Shown piece after piece: positions 1-7,062 of a DNA stretch of 14,518 bases. The stretch lies in NCBI GenBank assembly GCA_946404295.1, contig CAMJDE010000021.1:1-14518 (forward strand). Direction: 5' to 3'. Source of the DNA: an uncultured Clostridia bacterium. GTDB taxonomy: Bacteria > Bacillota > Clostridia > Oscillospirales > CAG-272. Each line of letters starts with the position of its first letter. Position 1 is the first letter of the stretch. Position numbers and translations under genes: made by a program. Under the pieces are notes generated by a model that was not told where the DNA came from, did no database searches, and saw only the letters and a program-made list of their open reading frames with translations.

Positions 1-2
1 AA

Positions 3-3000
3 AACAGACTCATCGTCATTTCCGTAGCCGAGAACGTAGTAATCAAAAACGCAAAGGTCAGGATTGGTTATTACTATGAAGAAGCAGGGGATGTTAGATC
101 GGATGTCTGTGACGAGGTTAATGTAGAGGGCAGTGGGAACCATAAAACGTATGTAACATTTTCCAACGTTAACGCCAAAAAAATTACTATATCGACCCCA
201 TTTGACATGGTTCAGATTGACCACGTATCTGTGGAATTGATACCTGTTAACGGCGTGACGTATGAACTGAACGGTGGCTCATTTAACGGCGAATATATTG
301 ATTACTACTTGGCAGGCGAAGGTCTAATCCTCCCAACCAACGTGACAAGAAAGCAATACAGTTTTGTGGGTTGGTATGAAGATGCCGAATTTACAGACCC
401 GGCAGTGACAGAAATTGCCTCAACAGAAACAGGCAACAAAGTGTTCTATGCAAAGTGGGAACCTGTAATAAGCAACGTCACCTTCAACGCAAACGGCGGT
501 GAGTGGGAAGTCGAACCTGCAGCCACATATACAGAGACCATCGGTTTGACACTCCCAACCAACATAACAAAAGCACACTATACATTTGCCGGTTGGTATG
601 ACAATTCAGGATTCACAGGCGAACCTGTGACGGCAATTGACACTGACGCTTCAGGAAACAAAGAATTCTGGGCAAAGTGGGAACACATCACCCACAATAT
701 CATTTATCATCTCAACGGCGGTGAGTGGAAAGACGGCATTTCCGCGCCTACCACATTCAACGAAGGCGAAAGATTTGAATTGGTTGGTCCCGATTGCATA
801 ATGCCTGTCAAGACGGGGTATATGTTCTATGGTTGGTTCACCTCCGAGACGCTTGACGAAGAGTCCGAGATCCAAATCATTCAAGACGATGAAACAAACG
901 ACGTAGAACTTTGGGCGGCGTGGGGGCTTGCTCCTGTTGCGCCTACGATTGAAGACGTCTTCCCGATTTCAGGCCAATCCGAGTACATAGGCGAGGCTGT
1001 CACAGTTGAGGCGACTGCAAACGAAAACGGATTTGTGCTTGACAAAACACACTCAATCAAGATTACGTTTGAAGAAGGTTTGTTCCCGGATCATGCAATA
1101 TATCTTATAGTCGCAGACGGATATGAACTTAAGCCGCAACCGGAATATATAGAATCAGATAATCAATACAATGAAGTGTTTATAACTTCATCTTGGGGTG
1201 AAGTAGGTCACGGCGGATATAGCTATGACGGCATCAACATTCTTTCAGGGCCCACTATTGGCGCACCATGGCCGTTTGACTTCGAAGCATTTGACGGATC
1301 TATTACAGTCACCTTAAGTGAGGAATATAGCACAAAATCTCTTGCATTCAAACAAATCCACGTTATCGCACATCACGTGCGTACAGTCACATACAACGAG
1401 AACGACGGCAAAATGCCTGAAGAATATGCGAATAAATATCTCGAAAGCCGTGGTCTTGAATTGCCGATTCCGACAAGAAACGCATACGCTTTCCTCGGTT
1501 GGTATGACAACGAAGAGTTAGAGGGCGAAGCGGTGACAATGATCACCGTCGCGGACACAGGCAACAAAGAATACTTTGCAAAGTGGGAGTTTATCGAGGT
1601 TGTCGACCTCTCCAAGGTCACAGGTGACGTCGTCATCTATGACGGTCAAACAATCACGGGCGAACTTGCAGTCAACTACAAGGTCACAATCGCCGACGGC
1701 GCAAGAGTTACGCTCAAAGACGTTGTTATCAAGGGCGAGAACAACACGGCATACGCCTTTGCAGGTATCACATTGGAGGGCGACGCAACTCTCATCCTCG
1801 AGGGCGACAACACAGTCGTTGGCTTCCATGAGTATTATCCTGGCATTTTTGTCCCTGAAAACAAGACTCTCACAATCGGCGGAAACGGCTCTCTTGACGT
1901 CAGCAGCAACGGTTTTGCTCCAGGTATCGGCGCAGGTTTTGACATTCCGGGCGGAAATATCGTCATCGAAGGCGGCACGATCAACGCAACAGGCGGCAGC
2001 AACTCCGCAGGCATCGGCGCAGGCAACGGAATGGGCAGCTGTGGCGACATCACAATCACAGGCGGTAAAGTGACCGCAACAGGCGGCGATGGCGGCGCAG
2101 GTATCGGTGGCGGTGAAGGAAGCTCTTGCGGAAACATCACCATCACGGATACTGTCAAAAGAGTTAGTGCGTCCGGCAGGTCTGCAAACAGCATCGGCGC
2201 AGGCAGAAACGGCACATCCGGCACAGTTACCGTTGGCGGTCAAGTCTATGAGGAGGGTATCTCCGATGGCGACTTCGTCTACTCCACAGCAACCGCTGAA
2301 GAATTTGCCGAACTCATCGAACACCTCGGCGAAGTCGAATATACAGATGCCTACAAGGAAAAACTCGACGAGGCAAGAGAACTCTATAAAGAACTCTCCG
2401 ACGAGCAGAAGCAGCAGATCTCCGCAGAGACGCTGAAAAAGCTGACCGACGCGGAAGACGCGTTTGCGGCTGCCGAAGTCACCAAGACGATCAGCGATCT
2501 GCCGCAAAGCGGGATCACCCCCGACGACAGAGACGCGATTGAAGCGGCGAGAGCGGCGTATGAGAAACTGACCGACGGACAGAAGAGCAGAGTCTCCTCC
2601 GAGACGCTGGAAAACCTCGAACTGGCGGAAGTCAATCTGGCGGCCGCGATCGTCACCGAACAGCTGTACGGCGTGGATGCCGATAACGTCAAGACGAGCG
2701 ACAAAGACGCGATCGAGGCGGCGAGAGCGGCGTATGAGAAACTGACCGACGAGGAAAAGAAGAGCTTCCCGCAGAATATGCTTGAAGAACTCGAAAAGGC
2801 CGAAGTCGGGCTGGCGACCGCGATCGTCACCGAGCAGCTTTCCGATGTGGATCCCGAAAACGTCAAAGAGAGCGACAAAGACGCCATCGAAGCGGCAAGA
2901 GCGGCGTATGAGAAACTGACCGACGAGGAAAAGAAGAGCTTCCCGCAGGATCTGCTCGAAAAACTCGAAAAGGCCGAGCTGAATTACTCCATCCTCGCCT

Positions 3001-5033
3001 TCATCACCGAAATGGCGAAGCTTCCCGAGTCTCTTGACGACGTCACGACGGCGGATAAAGACGCCATCGAAGCCGCCCGCAAGGCGTACGAGGCGCTGAC
3101 CCAAGAGCAAAAAGCCGAGTTCCCGAAAGAGAAACTTGACAGACTCGAAGCGGCGGAGCTGGCGCTCGCCATCGCCACCGTCAGCGAAGAGATCGACGAC
3201 CTCCCCGGCTCTGACGAGATCACGACGGCGGATAAAGACGCCATCGAGGCGGCCCGCGCGGCGTACGAAGCGCTGACCCAAGAGCAAAAAGCCGCGTTCC
3301 CGAAAGAGAAACTTGACAAACTTGAAGCGGCGGAGCTGGCGCTTGCCGTCGCCACCGTTTTCGAAATGATCGAGGCTCTTCCCGAAGCGACCGACGTCAC
3401 CACGGCGGATAAAGACGCCATCGAAGCCGCCCACGCGGCGTACGAAGCGCTGAGCGCCGAGGAAAAGACCGTGCTTGCGCAGGGCGCCGTAAGGAAACTC
3501 GAAGCGGCAAAAAGCGCTTATAGAGTCGAAGAGGTCAAGGAGCTGATCGCAAACATCGGAACCGTTCAGTACGACGAAACCAGCAAAGCCAGAATCGACG
3601 AAGCCAAAGCCGCCTACAACGCGCTGACTCCCGACGAACAGGCGCGCGTCAACAACGCAAACGTCCTGTCTGCTGCCGAAACGACCTATGAACAAAAGGG
3701 AGAAAAGGAAGCCGAGACGAATTCCGGCGTGCCCGGCGGCATTATTGCGGGTCTTATCATCGTGAGTATCGCGATCGTCGCGGCGGGTTGCTTCCTTGTC
3801 CTGATGCTGATGCAGTACAGCAAGAACAGAAAGCAGGTCAAGATGAGATCGTCCGCTCTCGGATTCCCGCTTCTCGCGGCGGCCGGCGCGGCGGCAAGGT
3901 CTGCCGGTGTCGCGCTCTACGTCCTGATCGGCGTCTTTGCGCTGATTGCCATCGCCGACATTCTCCTCTTTGTCAAAAACAGGAAGGACAAAGCGGCGGC
4001 GCAGGAGAAAGCCGGCAAACCGGCGGAAGGAGAACAGGGAAAGCAGGAAGCGCAAGCCTCTGTCGCCGCGGCGCCTGCCGGACAGGAGCCCACGCAGGGG
4101 GAAGCCGTTCCGGCTGCCGCCATGGAAACCGTCGAAGAAGAGTCCGACGACGGCGACGAGAGCGAGACCGTGATCGTTGTCGAAGAAAACGGGAACAGGT
4201 TCAACATCAGATATCAAAAATCGTTCCTGGCGAAACTGATCCAGTCGGACGACGAAACGAAGGCGTTTTACGGCGAACTGAAAAACGAGGTTCTGTCCTA
4301 CGGCAAGGTGAACAGCAGAGTTTCGTGGGGTTACGATTCGGTGAACTCCGGACGCAAACAGGTTCTGAAGTTCGGGATGAGGGGCAAAACGCTCTGCGTG
4401 TACTACGCGCTGAATGCCGAAGACTTCAAGGACACGAAGTACAAGGTGGAGCTCTGCGAATCCAAAAAATTTGAGACCGTTCCCTGTATGTACCGCATCA
4501 AAAACGCGCGCAGATGCGGTTACGCGAAGGATCTGATCGCGAAGGTCGCCGAAAACCTCGGTCTGGTCAAAGGAGAGCAGAAAGCCGAAACGTACGATTT
4601 CCCGTACGAAGAGACCTCCGCGCTCCTTGAAAAGGGGCTCGTAAAAGAGCTCAAGACCCAAATCGAGGATTCTCCGGCGGCGCAAAAAACCGTCAAGCCG
4701 TCCGTGCGGTCCGTCAGCGTAATGGAAGCGGATACCGCGATGAGCGACGAGGCCGCGGCGACGTACGTTGAAACAGTCGCCGACGGCAAAGCGCACGTCG
4801 GCAAAAAGGGCGTTCTCAACATCGACGTGATCGGTTACGCTTTCAAAGACGGCGATACCGTTGATATCGAAACGCTGCGGGAAAAGAAACTGATCCCGAA
4901 CAAAGTCGGATTCGTGAAGGTTCTGGCGAGAGGCGCGCTTGACAAAAAGCTCCATTTCGCTTTGCAGGACTATTCCATCCAGGCGGTCAAGATGATCGTT
5001 CTCAAGGGCGGAACGGTCAAAAAGGCAAAATAG
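3..5033 (+). CDS. Giant InlB-repeat surface protein with membrane anchor and uL15-like cytoplasmic tail (5' partial)
   Basis: The frame is open from the left edge (first full codon at 3) to TAG at 5031-5033. The ATG at 207 is internal, so the true start and signal peptide lie outside the window. Domains in order: three InlB/Flg_new repeats (249-924, each ending in a GWY...AKWE-type motif), an Ig-like stretch (925-1380), a fourth InlB repeat (1380-1590), a glycine-rich beta-helix-like part with repeated GIGAG/ITITGG turns (1600-2270), and eight helical repeats (2298-3700). Hydrophobic segments at about 3726-3810, 3850-3905 (weaker) and 3906-3975 are followed by lysine/arginine clusters, which places the tail in the cytoplasm. 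The tail has a Lys/Ala/Glu-rich linker, an unrecognised globular domain (4165-4600) and a uL15-like domain (4795-5030). A role in adhesion or envelope interaction is inferred from InlB-repeat proteins; the ligand is unknown. Codon use shifts near 2440. Confidence 0.9.
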   Translation, partial: NRLIVISVAENVVIKNAKVRIGYYYEEAGDVRSDVCDEVNVEGSGNHKTYVTFSNVNAKKITISTPFDMVQIDHVSVELIPVNGVTYELNGGSFNGEYIDYYLAGEGLILPTNVTRKQYSFVGWYEDAEFTDPAVTEIASTETGNKVFYAKWEPVISNVTFNANGGEWEVEPAATYTETIGLTLPTNITKAHYTFAGWYDNSGFTGEPVTAIDTDASGNKEFWAKWEHITHNIIYHLNGGEWKDGISAPTTFNEGERFELVGPDCIMPVKTGYMFYGWFTSETLDEESEIQIIQDDETNDVELWAAWGLAPVAPTIEDVFPISGQSEYIGEAVTVEATANENGFVLDKTHSIKITFEEGLFPDHAIYLIVADGYELKPQPEYIESDNQYNEVFITSSWGEVGHGGYSYDGINILSGPTIGAPWPFDFEAFDGSITVTLSEEYSTKSLAFKQIHVIAHHVRTVTYNENDGKMPEEYANKYLESRGLELPIPTRNAYAFLGWYDNEELEGEAVTMITVADTGNKEYFAKWEFIEVVDLSKVTGDVVIYDGQTITGELAVNYKVTIADGARVTLKDVVIKGENNTAYAFAGITLEGDATLILEGDNTVVGFHEYYPGIFVPENKTLTIGGNGSLDVSSNGFAPGIGAGFDIPGGNIVIEGGTINATGGSNSAGIGAGNGMGSCGDITITGGKVTATGGDGGAGIGGGEGSSCGNITITDTVKRVSASGRSANSIGAGRNGTSGTVTVGGQVYEEGISDGDFVYSTATAEEFAELIEHLGEVEYTDAYKEKLDEARELYKELSDEQKQQISAETLKKLTDAEDAFAAAEVTKTISDLPQSGITPDDRDAIEAARAAYEKLTDGQKSRVSSETLENLELAEVNLAAAIVTEQLYGVDADNVKTSDKDAIEAARAAYEKLTDEEKKSFPQNMLEELEKAEVGLATAIVTEQLSDVDPENVKESDKDAIEAARAAYEKLTDEEKKSFPQDLLEKLEKAELNYSILAFITEMAKLPESLDDVTTADKDAIEAARKAYEALTQEQKAEFPKEKLDRLEAAELALAIATVSEEIDDLPGSDEITTADKDAIEAARAAYEALTQEQKAAFPKEKLDKLEAAELALAVATVFEMIEALPEATDVTTADKDAIEAAHAAYEALSAEEKTVLAQGAVRKLEAAKSAYRVEEVKELIANIGTVQYDETSKARIDEAKAAYNALTPDEQARVNNANVLSAAETTYEQKGEKEAETNSGVPGGIIAGLIIVSIAIVAAGCFLVLMLMQYSKNRKQVKMRSSALGFPLLAAAGAAARSAGVALYVLIGVFALIAIADILLFVKNRKDKAAAQEKAGKPAEGEQGKQEAQASVAAAPAGQEPTQGEAVPAAAMETVEEESDDGDESETVIVVEENGNRFNIRYQKSFLAKLIQSDDETKAFYGELKNEVLSYGKVNSRVSWGYDSVNSGRKQVLKFGMRGKTLCVYYALNAEDFKDTKYKVELCESKKFETVPCMYRIKNARRCGYAKDLIAKVAENLGLVKGEQKAETYDFPYEETSALLEKGLVKELKTQIEDSPAAQKTVKPSVRSVSVMEADTAMSDEAAATYVETVADGKAHVGKKGVLNIDVIGYAFKDGDTVDIETLREKKLIPNKVGFVKVLARGALDKKLHFALQDYSIQAVKMIVLKGGTVKKAK
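249..1590 (+). repeat. Four InlB/Listeria-Bacteroides (Flg_new) repeats
   Basis: Four copies of about 70 codons lie at roughly 249-462, 477-690, 696-924 and 1380-1590. Each begins with a V/I-T/I-Y/F-x-x-N-G-G-like strand. A conserved F-x-GWY/F motif follows in the middle, and each closes with N-K/V-x-x-A-K/A-W. This is the pattern of the beta-grasp B repeats of internalin B, common in clostridial and Bacteroides surface proteins. Copies 1, 2 and 4 are alike; copy 3 is divergent (GWF, AAWG ending). Copy 4 is separated from the others by about 150 codons of non-repeat sequence. Confidence 0.85.
2298..3700 (+). repeat. Eight tandem ~58-codon helical repeats
   Basis: Eight consecutive units each contain a D/E-A-x-x-A-Y-x-x-L-T/S-x-E/G-Q/E-K core, followed by a second helix rich in LEKAE or LEAAE. 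Units 2-4 share the KDAIEAARAAYEKLTD type core. Units 5-7 share TTADKDAIEAA and QEQKAxFPKEKLD type segments with nearly identical DNA. Units 1 and 8 at the ends are the most divergent (YTDAYKEKLDEA and YDETSKARIDEA). Highly alike inner units with diverged outer units suggest recent duplication or homogenisation. The array probably forms an extended alpha-helical stalk between the adhesive head and the membrane. Confidence 0.85.
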
Positions 5034-5090
5034 TCCGCGCGGCAGAGGGCGGGACCGACCCGCGCAGCCGGCAAAACAATCTCAGAAACA

Positions 5091-5130
5091 GAGAGAAGGT
5101 GTTGGAAATTTTCCAACACCTTCTCTCTCT
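5091..5130 (+). terminator. Long perfect hairpin after the surface-protein gene
   Basis: An exact 18-bp inverted repeat (arms 5091-5108 and 5110-5127, centred on 5109) begins 57 nt after the stop codon at 5033. It is followed by a pyrimidine-rich run (TCTCTCTGTTCT) rather than a clean T tract. It is the best candidate for the terminator of the giant gene. The poor U tract leaves open that it is an mRNA-stabilising or bidirectional hairpin. Confidence 0.65.
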
Positions 5131-5157
5131 GTTCTGTGGGCGTCCCCCGACGTCGGA

Positions 5158-5294
5158 GAGCGCGGGTTTGAAGTTCACGACGAATCCATAGACGACGGTA
5201 TTTCGGGTACAACCTTTCAACGTCCCGAAGTGCAACGATTGTTAGACGACGCCAAGACGGGAGTCATCAATACGATTATCGTGAAAGACCTATG
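5158..5294 (+). pseudogene. Serine recombinase (resolvase/invertase family) fragment
   Basis: Reading in frame from 5158 gives a peptide containing DDGISGTTFQRPEVQRLL and then NTIIVKDL, ending in a tryptophan and TGA at 5292-5294. This matches the part of the catalytic domain of recombinases of the large-serine or transposon type, where DDG-(Y/I)-SG-(T/x)-x-x-x-RP is followed by VKDLSRFGRNY. The expected SRFG is lost at the frame break, and the next bases (GAAGAATTAC) still resemble codons for RNY in another frame. No start codon, N-terminal catalytic serine region or DNA-binding domain remains. It is a dead relic of a mobile element lying between the surface-protein gene and the defence island. 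Confidence 0.8.
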
Positions 5295-5369
5295 GTGAAG
5301 AATTACCGTTTTAATCTTGCTTTTAATTCAACTCTATACTTGATAGGTAGCAATCACGCTAATGATCTC

Positions 5370-5398
5370 TTGACTACTCACCCCGTTTATGCTACAAT
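5370..5398 (+). promoter_or_regulatory. Sigma-A type promoter of the small-RNA unit
   Basis: TTGACT at 5370-5375 and TACAAT at 5393-5398 are separated by exactly 17 nt; each hexamer is one base from consensus. The predicted start of transcription is about 5404-5406. The only gene ahead on this strand is the short RNA unit, because the next protein gene (TIR) is convergent. Confidence 0.75.
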
Positions 5399-5404
5399 AA
5401 AACC

Positions 5405-5542
5405 AGGTTTTGAGGGAAACCTTAAAACCCGGAAACGCTTGATTTTACTGGGAAAATCGTGTCTCGATTTAGAGTTGATACGGGTCACCATTAGGGAACT
5501 AAAGCGAACACTTTCAAAGTGTTCGCTTTAGTTTTTTCCTTT
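5405..5542 (+). ncRNA. Candidate stand-alone small RNA, about 135 nt
   Basis: The unit is bounded by a near-consensus promoter (5370-5398) and an intrinsic terminator (5497-5542). At the predicted 5' end is a 10-bp hairpin, arms 5406-5415 and 5420-5429 with one G-U pair, capped by a GAAA (GNRA) tetraloop at 5416-5419. A second short stem pairs 5441-5446 with 5453-5458. No ATG-initiated ORF lies in the transcript; a TTG-initiated frame of about 30 codons would run into the terminator stem and has no good ribosome site. No known RNA family is recognised. It could be a trans-acting regulator, an antitoxin or antisense RNA left by the mobile element, or the leader of a deleted gene. Confidence 0.5.
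5497..5542 (+). terminator. Intrinsic terminator of the small-RNA unit
   Basis: An exact 18-bp inverted repeat (arms 5497-5514 and 5516-5533, centred on 5515) is followed on the + strand by TTTTCCTTTTT. It ends right at the TAA stop of the convergent TIR gene (5543-5545), so it may also stop the leftward operon, although that side lacks a clear U tract. Confidence 0.85.
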
Positions 5543-6322
5543 TTAGTGTGTTTCAAACTGATCCCGGAGACTTTGAATCAGTTTTTCCATTCGTATTGAC
5601 GATTCAAACATAGAGTCCGGATCATCTTCGTTTATTCTCAAATACTTGATTTGAGATAACAACGGCGGAGGGTCGGAATCGTCAATGATAATCGGATAAA
5701 GCCGGTATTTGTCATTATGAAGCATTTTGCTGTAAAAAGCGGTCCACTCATCGTTGCAACAAACCGAAGAAAGATAATTCCGAGAAATTATCATCACAAA
5801 CGCCGTGCTTTCTTCCAGCCCTTTGTTGATCTTCTCGAAAATCCTGTCTCCCACGTTGATTGACCAGTCGTCAAGAAACACCGAAAAACCGGCTTCCATA
5901 AGATCAGTAGAAATCCAGCGTGCGTACGCCAAGTCCGAAGAGGCGTGTGAGATAAAAACGTTCGCTTGTTCTCCCTGCGTTAATCGTTGAATTGAGTGAA
6001 TATAACGATCCGTCAAAAGATCATCGCACAATATCTTTTCGTGCATTAAATCAATGATATCATCTTGCGTCCTTCGGCTCTCTAATCCATATTCATAATT
6101 ACCGAGAATCGAATCAAGCGTCTCGATTCTTTTTGCAAGATATTCCGTCGAAATAACGGAGGAAACGCTTGCCCGTTTTACCATATAATAATGCAAACAC
6201 AACGAAGGATTTCCTGAGAAAACAACGATTCTATCTCCCTCGTCGTCGTCATAAACTCCGATACGCCCTTTGTACTTCCCTTTGGTCACCAAAACCGGAC
6301 CGTATTCCAATTCGTTTTTCAC
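5543..6322 (-). CDS. TIR-domain protein with N-terminal SH3/KOW-like region
   Basis: 259 residues from a GTG start at 6322, chosen because GGAGG lies 5 nt upstream. Residues about 7-50 (GKYKGRIGVYDDDEGD and following) look like a small beta-barrel of SH3/KOW type. A helical linker follows, and the TIR domain spans about 120-250. Visible TIR features are the VFISHASSD strand-loop (122-130), the DDW motif (151-153), and the SxxCxxDEW segment with the candidate catalytic glutamate E192; the tryptophan usual before it is a cysteine here. Bacterial TIR domains commonly hydrolyse or cyclise NAD+ in antiphage defence, so an NAD-depleting or signal-making role is inferred. The gene is 11 nt after the peptidase gene and is the last gene of the hsdR operon. 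No membrane segment or second effector domain is seen. Confidence 0.88.
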   Translation of the reverse strand: MKNELEYGPVLVTKGKYKGRIGVYDDDEGDRIVVFSGNPSLCLHYYMVKRASVSSVISTEYLAKRIETLDSILGNYEYGLESRRTQDDIIDLMHEKILCDDLLTDRYIHSIQRLTQGEQANVFISHASSDLAYARWISTDLMEAGFSVFLDDWSINVGDRIFEKINKGLEESTAFVMIISRNYLSSVCCNDEWTAFYSKMLHNDKYRLYPIIIDDSDPPPLLSQIKYLRINEDDPDSMFESSIRMEKLIQSLRDQFETH

Positions 6323-6333
6323 AAAGACCTCCG

Positions 6334-7062
6334 TTACAATCCTTGCACGACCTCGTGGTCAAGCTGCTTTTTCCGTTCCTTCCAGTCGGGCATCTGGATC
6401 GTCAGAAAGGTATAAAAATCCTTGGTGTGCCCGGGATAAAGCAGATGCGTCAATTCGTGAAGGATCACGTATTGAATGCAGCGGACATCTGCCTTCAACA
6501 GGTATTCATTCAGCGTGATCTTGTTCTTTGCCGGGGTACAACTTCCCCAGAGCGTTTGCATCTTTTTGATCACAAGATCCGGTTTCTGTACGCCGTGTTT
6601 CCTGAAGACCTTTTGATACAACCGATCCATTTCGGTTTGGTAAACGGTGTGGGCGGTGCTTCTCCACCATTCCTCAAACAGCGTTTGCGTCAATACCTCG
6701 TCGCTCGGATCCTTGAGAAAAATGCACACTTTTTTCTCGTCCGTTTCCACCCGATTGTCCAGAGAAGACTCTTTGTAGATCCGGACGTCTTTCCCCAACA
6801 GCTGAGTCGACGAACCGTTGCGGATACAGGAGAGATTATTGTATCCGCTCGCTTTTTTGTATTTCGTGATCTGTGCGTCAATCCACGCGATATGACCGAG
6901 CAAAAACGTTTTGATCCATTCGTCCGGGACGCTTTGCGGAACGGACAAAACGACCGCCAAAGATCGGAAGACCTTGAGGTGTACGTTTTTGATGTCTTTC
7001 CGGACGATCTGCACGTTGATCTTCCCGTTGATCGCCCCTAAATCCAGTTGCAACGTTTCCAT
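6334..7062 (-). CDS. YgjP-like (DUF45) zinc metallopeptidase
   Basis: 242 residues. The C-terminal half carries the family signature: MQTLWGSC and KITLNEYL (about 168-187), then the zinc-binding HELTH (202-206) with a third likely ligand H212 in the GHTKDFY segment, and the closing PDWKERKKQLD. This is the YgjP-like/M48-related peptidase family (PF01863), whose members often sit beside hsdR in type I restriction operons; the substrate is not established. The ATG at 7062 overlaps the hsdR stop in a TGATG arrangement, so the two are probably translationally coupled. Its length is usual for the family and all zinc-site residues are present. It may process or remove a component of the restriction complex, but that is inference. 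Confidence 0.88.
   Translation of the reverse strand: METLQLDLGAINGKINVQIVRKDIKNVHLKVFRSLAVVLSVPQSVPDEWIKTFLLGHIAWIDAQITKYKKASGYNNLSCIRNGSSTQLLGKDVRIYKESSLDNRVETDEKKVCIFLKDPSDEVLTQTLFEEWWRSTAHTVYQTEMDRLYQKVFRKHGVQKPDLVIKKMQTLWGSCTPAKNKITLNEYLLKADVRCIQYVILHELTHLLYPGHTKDFYTFLTIQMPDWKERKKQLDHEVVQGL

Noticed and set aside
207..209. ATG as the start of the giant surface protein
   Set aside because: The same frame is open with protein-like sequence back to position 3 and there is no ribosome site before 207, so the gene is cut by the window edge.
249..2270. CRISPR array or DNA-level direct repeats in the head of the surface protein
   Set aside because: The periodicity is at protein level (InlB repeats and glycine-rich turns), with diverged DNA and no constant repeat-spacer pattern.
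1518..4955. Open frame of 1145 codons on the minus strand opposite the surface-protein gene
   Set aside because: It is the antisense shadow of G+C-rich, GAN/GCN-biased codons in the real gene; its peptide is low-complexity, Arg/Phe/Asp-rich and matches no protein type, and no ribosome site was seen.
5292..5531. 79-codon + strand frame in the junction
   Set aside because: It starts inside the recombinase relic, contains the sigma-A promoter in its middle and ends within the terminator stem. Its peptide resembles nothing and no ribosome site precedes it.
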